Of a stretch of DNA of 64,000 bases, positions 59,227 to 64,000 are shown piece by piece; position 1 is the first letter of the stretch, and each line of letters opens with the position of its first letter. Source of the stretch: Excoecaria cochinchinensis (Eukaryota > Streptophyta > Magnoliopsida > Malpighiales > Euphorbiaceae); the NCBI GenBank assembly GCA_947683425.1, contig CANTUQ010000055.1, positions 2,654,001 through 2,718,000 of the forward strand, written 5' to 3'. Below the pieces are notes generated by a model. The model saw only the letters and a list, made by a program, of their open reading frames with translations. It did not search any database and was not told the origin of the DNA. A program made the position numbers and the translations under genes.

Positions 59227-62200
59227 TCATATTTTTTTTAATATTCTCTCAAATTTTATTCTCTCTTCAGGAGTTATGTCTGATGCTAGCAAAATTTCCT
59301 TTGGATTTTCCAAAGTTCCGAGATTAAATGTGGTTGTGCCAGTTGAATTAATATCAAAAATGAATGCATCATGCTTATGATCATGCGAAATGAAATCATC
59401 AGAAACATCACACAAGTAAGCAAAGTTGTTCATCTCATTAACATAATCAGAAACATTAACATTGTCTTCAAAGAGTTCTGGTATAAAAAGAGAATCTACA
59501 TGACTATCAACTTCAGTCGACGCCGATGCTGCAGCTGACTGTGCTTTGGCTTCTTTATTTGGTGAAATCTTGAGATTTTCAATCTTCGGCTCTGGTTCCA
59601 CTATCTTTTCCTTCCCTTTGAGCTTAGTGGCTAACATCCTATCAGTGACGATTTCTTCGGGCTCATCCTTGTCCCAGATGCTGCATTGGGTCATAATCTC
59701 CTCGTCCCAAAAGTTCTCTACAGCTTTAACAACTCCGATTTCCCAATCAAAGACATCATTGAAAATTTCAAAACCCGGGGTAATCTTCCCATCTACCCAC
59801 TGCGGCTCTTCTTCTCCGGTGTAAGCACAAACCGATGATGATGGCACAAAGCACTCCGAAATATGGGGAATCTTCCCTGACACTTTCTTCTTACCATACT
59901 TTCCTTGGTAGCCCAATCCCTTTCGATCTTTCTGACCACGTGTAGTGATAGCATCCTGCAGTCCTTGTGACTCTTTTCCCAAACCAGCCCCTGGGAGGAA
60001 GTGCATCTTTTTCAGCATATTCACCACTTGAGGGCTACCTTCTAAGCTTTGCTCTTCTCCGATCACTGATACATGAAAGCCACTGAATGGCTGATTAGAG
60101 ATCTCCAAAGCAGACACTTGGTTCTCTCTTGCTGCTTTAATGGTCACTACCTCTCCTTCATGAGGTATCTTAATTATCTGGTGTAAGGTGGATGGCACTC
60201 CTCCTAACTTATGGAACCACGGTCTTCCAAGCAGAGCTGAGAAGTTTGCTGGGATCGGTAGAACCACAAAATCCGTTTCTGTCTCAATAGGCCCCGTCTT
60301 TACCAAAGCTTTGAAAGTTCCCAATGCTTGCCTCCTAGAATTATCGTAGGCAGTGATGGTCAGGTCAGATTTGCTTAACATACTCTCATCCATCCCGAAG
60401 GCCTGAAGCGCTACCAAAGGGCAAACATTTATTGACGACCCGTCATCAACCATGACGCAAGCGGTGTGTTTACCATTGATCTGTGCCTTGATGTACAAAG
60501 GTCGGTTGTGGCTGCGACCCTCTGTTGGTAGGTCTGCATCGGAAAAAACCAACTTCTCCCCGGATCCCCCCTTTACAAGGTCTAAAAGCTCGGATGGAGA
60601 GATTGTAGTTGCTACGGTGGATACACTCAATGCTTCAACTAACTTCTGTCGGTGAGAGGGGGACTGTCTCAAGAGGTCCCAAATAGATATTTGAGCCGTG
60701 GTCTTTTTTAGTTGCTTCAATATTGAATTTTCTTCCGGCTCCTTCTCTGCGATTACTTGTGCTGGGTCCTGTTGCTTCTCGGGTTCTGGAATGACCCTCC
60801 CACTTCTTGTTACTGCTTCTACTCTTTCTTCTTCCTCTGAATCCCACGGATCCGTAAACTCTCCATTTTTCTCATCTTCATCATCTCCACTCTCACTGGT
60901 GGACCAACAGTCTATTGCTGCCACGGAAACCCCTTCTCCATCCACTGCAGGGCGAGTAATAGCGACATACTCATTTCCATATAGGTCTTGCATCACATAC
61001 CATTCTGATAGGCTTGATCCAATCATAAAGACTGGAGGTGGCACTGCATTATAACCGGACTTCTTCTTGCTTTCCCTCTGCTCAGGATCGGTGATCTGCT
61101 TGTTGTCAATTAGATCTTGGACCTGATGTCTTAGTGTTATACAATCATCCGTCAAATGCCCGGTATGTTGGTGGAATGCGCAGTATTCATTATCCTTGTG
61201 CCCTGGCTGTCCTTGGGTCTTGGCCGACCTAGGTGATAGGGGTCGCAGCTTTCCTTCTTTTATTTGCCTCTTCAGTACCCATGATAAAGGCCTACCCAAG
61301 TTGGAGAAATACCTCTGATTTACCCCGGTTGCAGACACCTCGGCAGTCTTCCCAACTCTGTTACCACTGCTGGAACTTGCTGGCTTGGCTATCCCTTGAT
61401 TGCTGTATCCTTTCCTGGCATAGGACTCGCTGTTTGCCCTCTTGGCTAAATATTCTCCCTCTGCTTCTATGGCGATATCCTTCAGGGATTCCCAGTCTTT
61501 CAGTCCCTTCATTTTCAATCCATCTCTCAAGTAGGGGCTGGCATTTCGAATGAACAGCCGGATCTGATCAGAAGTGTCTGGTTTGCGTTTCATCTCCATA
61601 ACCCGGTTTCTCCACCGAGTAAGGTACTCGTGGAAGGACTCCCCAGCCTTCTGTTGTAGCAACTCGAGATCTTTCAAAGTGACCTCCATCCGGGTACTGC
61701 AATCGTACTGCTTAAGGAACTCTTCAGTTAGCAAGTCCCAATCCTCCTTGGACCTCCTCTCAAGCCCATGGTACCAATCAATAGCAGCTCCTGTGAGACT
61801 CAAGCAGAAATACTCTATCTTTTGCTTTCTTGTTAAGGACGTTCCCTTCATGACCAGCGAGTATTGCTTGATGTGTGCGGCAGGATCAGAGGTGCCATCA
61901 AATTTGGGAATATCCGGCATCTTAAAATTATGGGGAATCAGGTCATCCCCATCTAGCTCTCTGTCTTCCGGGTTCATTCCTTTTCCCACGGTCATCATCC
62001 TTGCCATGGCCTCAAATCTCTCTTCCATTTTCCTCCACATTGCCTCATCCAGTTTCGGTGACTTCTCTTTAGCTACTGTATACTCCTCTAGCTCATCTCT
62101 CCCAAACTCAGCTTCAGACCTGGGGCCCTCTCTGCGCTCAACAGGTGCAGGCACTCTTTGCTCAACAACAGGTGGGTCAACCATTGGTTGGTTAACTGCA

Positions 62201-62712
62201 GCAGGACGCTCTTCTCTTACAACCTCTTGTTCAGCTGGTACTCGGATAGGGGCAGCAGCAGCTTGTTGCCCAGCTATTGTGGTGGCAAGATTGCCCATCA
62301 TTGCAATCATGCGGGCTTCAAATTCCTCCATCCTCTTTCCTACCTCCTCAGCGATTATTGCCCGGGTTGCATCAGACTCATATGATGGATTAGCCATGCT
62401 TACTTCTGTTGATGATTCGAGAGAAAACTCCACACTATTTTCTGAGATTGAATCTGAACTCTGATCCAACACTAACTCTGTTAACCCCAAAAGCGGCGTC
62501 CTTCTTAACCGTCCGTCGGGACCTCTAGACCACCCAGGAGAATCTATGATGGCTGAAATGCAAAAATTGTTAAGATGGTGCATGATTAAAATGCAATGCA
62601 TGCTCGTGCTGATGCAACATAGACAAACACATGCAAGCAGATAGATCCTTCCAACCTTATATCTCCCACACACGTGGTAGTGCGGTCTCTTTCCTAGGTG
62701 GGCTTGATCCAT
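59227..62712 (-). CDS. gag: Gag-protease polyprotein of element K (1161 aa; likely start at 62397)
   Basis: Structural protein plus protease. The likely real start is Met106 (ATG at 62397-62395, MANPS), because C also starts there and the upstream 105 residues read leader sequence. Retrotransposon-gag core about 285-425 (AIDWYHGL, EDWDLL, ESFHEYLTRWRNR). Zinc-finger-like CAFHQHTGHLTDDC at 511-524. Acidic linker 605-660. Aspartic protease about 735-850 with DDGSS at 756-760 in place of the usual DTGA, and ANFSALLGRPW. G-patch about 899-943 (LPGAGLG, KGLGYQGKYG), known next to protease in some retroelements and retroviruses. The tail has an acidic, Asn/Asp-rich stretch. It ends ILKKI-stop inside an A8 run immediately before pol. 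No internal stop. Confidence 0.93.
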   Translation of the reverse strand: MDQAHLGKRPHYHVCGRYKVGRIYLLACVCLCCISTSMHCILIMHHLNNFCISAIIDSPGWSRGPDGRLRRTPLLGLTELVLDQSSDSISENSVEFSLESSTEVSMANPSYESDATRAIIAEEVGKRMEEFEARMIAMMGNLATTIAGQQAAAAPIRVPAEQEVVREERPAAVNQPMVDPPVVEQRVPAPVERREGPRSEAEFGRDELEEYTVAKEKSPKLDEAMWRKMEERFEAMARMMTVGKGMNPEDRELDGDDLIPHNFKMPDIPKFDGTSDPAAHIKQYSLVMKGTSLTRKQKIEYFCLSLTGAAIDWYHGLERRSKEDWDLLTEEFLKQYDCSTRMEVTLKDLELLQQKAGESFHEYLTRWRNRVMEMKRKPDTSDQIRLFIRNASPYLRDGLKMKGLKDWESLKDIAIEAEGEYLAKRANSESYARKGYSNQGIAKPASSSSGNRVGKTAEVSATGVNQRYFSNLGRPLSWVLKRQIKEGKLRPLSPRSAKTQGQPGHKDNEYCAFHQHTGHLTDDCITLRHQVQDLIDNKQITDPEQRESKKKSGYNAVPPPVFMIGSSLSEWYVMQDLYGNEYVAITRPAVDGEGVSVAAIDCWSTSESGDDEDEKNGEFTDPWDSEEEERVEAVTRSGRVIPEPEKQQDPAQVIAEKEPEENSILKQLKKTTAQISIWDLLRQSPSHRQKLVEALSVSTVATTISPSELLDLVKGGSGEKLVFSDADLPTEGRSHNRPLYIKAQINGKHTACVMVDDGSSINVCPLVALQAFGMDESMLSKSDLTITAYDNSRRQALGTFKALVKTGPIETETDFVVLPIPANFSALLGRPWFHKLGGVPSTLHQIIKIPHEGEVVTIKAARENQVSALEISNQPFSGFHVSVIGEEQSLEGSPQVVNMLKKMHFLPGAGLGKESQGLQDAITTRGQKDRKGLGYQGKYGKKKVSGKIPHISECFVPSSSVCAYTGEEEPQWVDGKITPGFEIFNDVFDWEIGVVKAVENFWDEEIMTQCSIWDKDEPEEIVTDRMLATKLKGKEKIVEPEPKIENLKISPNKEAKAQSAAASASTEVDSHVDSLFIPELFEDNVNVSDYVNEMNNFAYLCDVSDDFISHDHKHDAFIFDINSTGTTTFNLGTLENPKEILLASDITPEERIKFERILKKI

Positions 62713-63315
62713 GGATTAACGTGGAACCCAATGGACACGTATGGTGTGCGGTGAAAAACCGACAGCATAACACTCCTATACTAATGTACAAGCGGATGGA
62801 TAGTGATCGTCATGTATTTAGACATTCCACAAATTTCGACATGGCCCTACCAGGGCATGGAAGCCTTTGGCTAGGTTACCAAGCGAGACATCTGGACTCA
62901 CCCAATACATGAGGATCCATACAGCAAGCATGGAATTAGGGTTCATATCACCTGTGGAAAGTAGCTATGGCCATTATATGAGCTTTGGACAAGGGAGATG
63001 TTACTTTAAGGCTACCCAAGCATGATCCCTGCCGACGGGTCTAGCTCATCACGAGCGTAACGACCGATCGGGTCACCATTTTGATATACCATTAAGGTAC
63101 GTGGCTTGGGCTGGTGATTATCCTTAACACTTCCCCAAATTGAGTGAAAATGAGGAGGTGATTCAGAAACGCACCGGGGCTAAAAGAGGGACCAAACTAG
63201 CGTATTCTAAGGCTCTAATGAGATGTAATGCAGTTTTGAAAGAAGATGAAATTTTTAAATTAAAACTCAATTATGATTTTTAATCAAGGTACTTTCGAAT
63301 CGAAGTCTCGAGTAT
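62398..63315 (-). other. Element K 5' leader
   Basis: The leader between PBS and the likely gag start is well conserved with C. An acceptor-like TTTTTGCATTTCAG on the minus strand at about 62553-62566 lies before the gag region. It has no separate gene. Confidence 0.6.
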
Positions 63316-63334
63316 GTCCCCAGTGGAGTCGCCA
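63316..63334 (-). other. Element K primer binding site
   Basis: The minus strand reads TGGCGACTCCACTGGGGAC one base inside the 5' LTR, the same type as in C. Confidence 0.85.
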
Positions 63335-63335
63335 C

Positions 63336-64000
63336 TGTGACGCGCGCCGGATCCCGAGCGCCGCCCTTTCGGACCGCCCGCACGTGGGCGATCGGGGCAT
63401 TAGCGGGTCCGTTAACAGCTTGCGATGAATCGCAAGTGCGTCTATGTTGAGCAACACGGAAGTTTCATGGAGTCGCCACCCAATAGAACATTGGGAAAGT
63501 TTCTCTTGCCTCGGAGAGCCTAAGACTGCGCTTTTTATCCATATTGAGCCATGAGGCCTAGGATTAGCGCTAAAGCCTCGTGACTCAAGAAGTATCTTGA
63601 AGGATGACCTCTAACCTCTTGAGCCCAAAGACCAGAGCTGGTTCGGGACTTCTCATTTATTTATACCTTGATTAATATTATAATTAAGTTTTGAATTTAT
63701 TGTTTCATCAACTTTCCACACAATGCAATTTAAAATTAAAGGCACAATCATTCATATCAAAAGCGGTAAATGTAAGCAAAATCCAAAATAAAGCATTTAA
63801 AAAACGAATTACAATAACACTAGGAGCGGAATACAACTCCCATTTATAAAAGTGAAATACATGCATAAAACGGGTTATTCATTAATAGTGAGAACATTGG
63901 TCCTCGCATGCATCTTTATTATGAAAAAGTTTTGATGTGATGATTTATTTGGGTATGAAAAACTAGGACATTGGTCCCCTTTTATTTAAAAAAAAATGTC
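63336..64000 (-). repeat. Element K 5' LTR, truncated by window end
   Basis: Aligns without gap to 51679-52343, with two substitutions seen (an A for G near 63461 and a T for C near 63508). Confidence 0.93.

Larger units (their letters stand above)
51679..64000 (-). mobile_element. Element K: near-complete young Tat retrotransposon (right end outside window)
   Basis: The 3' LTR is 51679-54343; the 5' LTR starts at 63336 and runs off the window. Where they overlap (665 bases) the two LTRs differ at two positions and have no indel. Minus-strand order: 5' LTR, PBS, leader, gag-protease (62712-59227), pol (59198-56079), post-pol block, minisatellite, PPT, 3' LTR. The insertion point in H is preceded by GCGGC, the presumed left duplication. 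It is the only element here with full-length protein frames and is the best candidate for recent autonomous activity, subject to the gag/pol offset. Confidence 0.93.

Noticed and set aside
59199..59240. Classical -1 programmed frameshift at the A8 run of K
   Set aside because: The pol frame is +1 (or -2) relative to gag, so a -1 slip does not connect them. Reported only as an offset.
61574..62464. 296-aa plus-strand frame
   Set aside because: Lies entirely antisense to the gag coding region of K, with no domain; a shadow of codon composition.

Overview
The window is gene-poor plant nuclear DNA made almost entirely of nested LTR retrotransposons. I see no host gene, rRNA or tRNA. Plant origin is supported by two typical plant Ty3/gypsy types. 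One is Tat-like, with a second archaeal-type RNase H, an aspartic protease reading DDGSS, and a PBS reading TGGCGACTCCACTGGGGAC. The other is Tekay/Del-like, with an initiator-Met PBS reading TGGTATCAGAGC. Species cannot be named; long LTRs (2.0-3.8 kb) and deep nesting fit heterochromatin of a large plant genome, probably a eudicot.

Layout. Element A (1-6153, -) is a very young Tekay-like element that keeps only gag. Element B is an older Tekay-like element: LTR pieces at 6154-6887 and 22714-23681, and a decayed pol at 23682-26036. Element C (6888-22713, +, TSD CTCAT) is a Tat element inserted in B. It has broken gag, an in-frame deletion in pol, an antisense spliced extra gene and a sense extra gene with its own likely promoter and intron. 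D (26037-28314, -) is another Tekay-type LTR. E (28328 to about 31495, -) is a Tat 3' LTR with a little internal sequence. F (about 31496-33841, +) is an LTR. G (34258-36215, -) is the 3' end of a further element. H (36216-51678, -) is a Tat element whose LTR was entered by I (37012-43411, -, TSD AAAAT, a non-coding Tekay-like derivative) and whose interior was entered by solo LTR J (46257-50053, +, TSD TAGGG). K (51679 to past 64000, -) is a young Tat element inserted in H, with full-length gag-protease and pol frames.

How the parts work together. K encodes gag, protease, RT, RNase H, archaeal-type RNase H and integrase, and is the only near-complete protein source here. A and I keep LTRs, PBS and PPT and have nearly identical LTR pairs, so they probably moved recently using proteins supplied in trans by a Tekay element outside the window. 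All four Tat elements carry a different minisatellite just inside the 3' LTR. Nearly every LTR family carries its own GC-rich island of short inverted repeats, although the motif differs between families.

Most notable: (1) the recurring palindromic GC islands in unrelated LTRs; (2) the divergent pair of extra genes inside C, one spliced antisense gene and one sense gene whose likely promoter shares a 13-base box with the LTR promoter at the same distance from TATA; (3) an antisense intron-like block retained in three Tat elements even where its exons are gone; (4) a double hairpin about 400 bases from the 3' end of four Tekay-type LTR families; (5) a one-base offset in an A8 run at the gag/pol junction of K.
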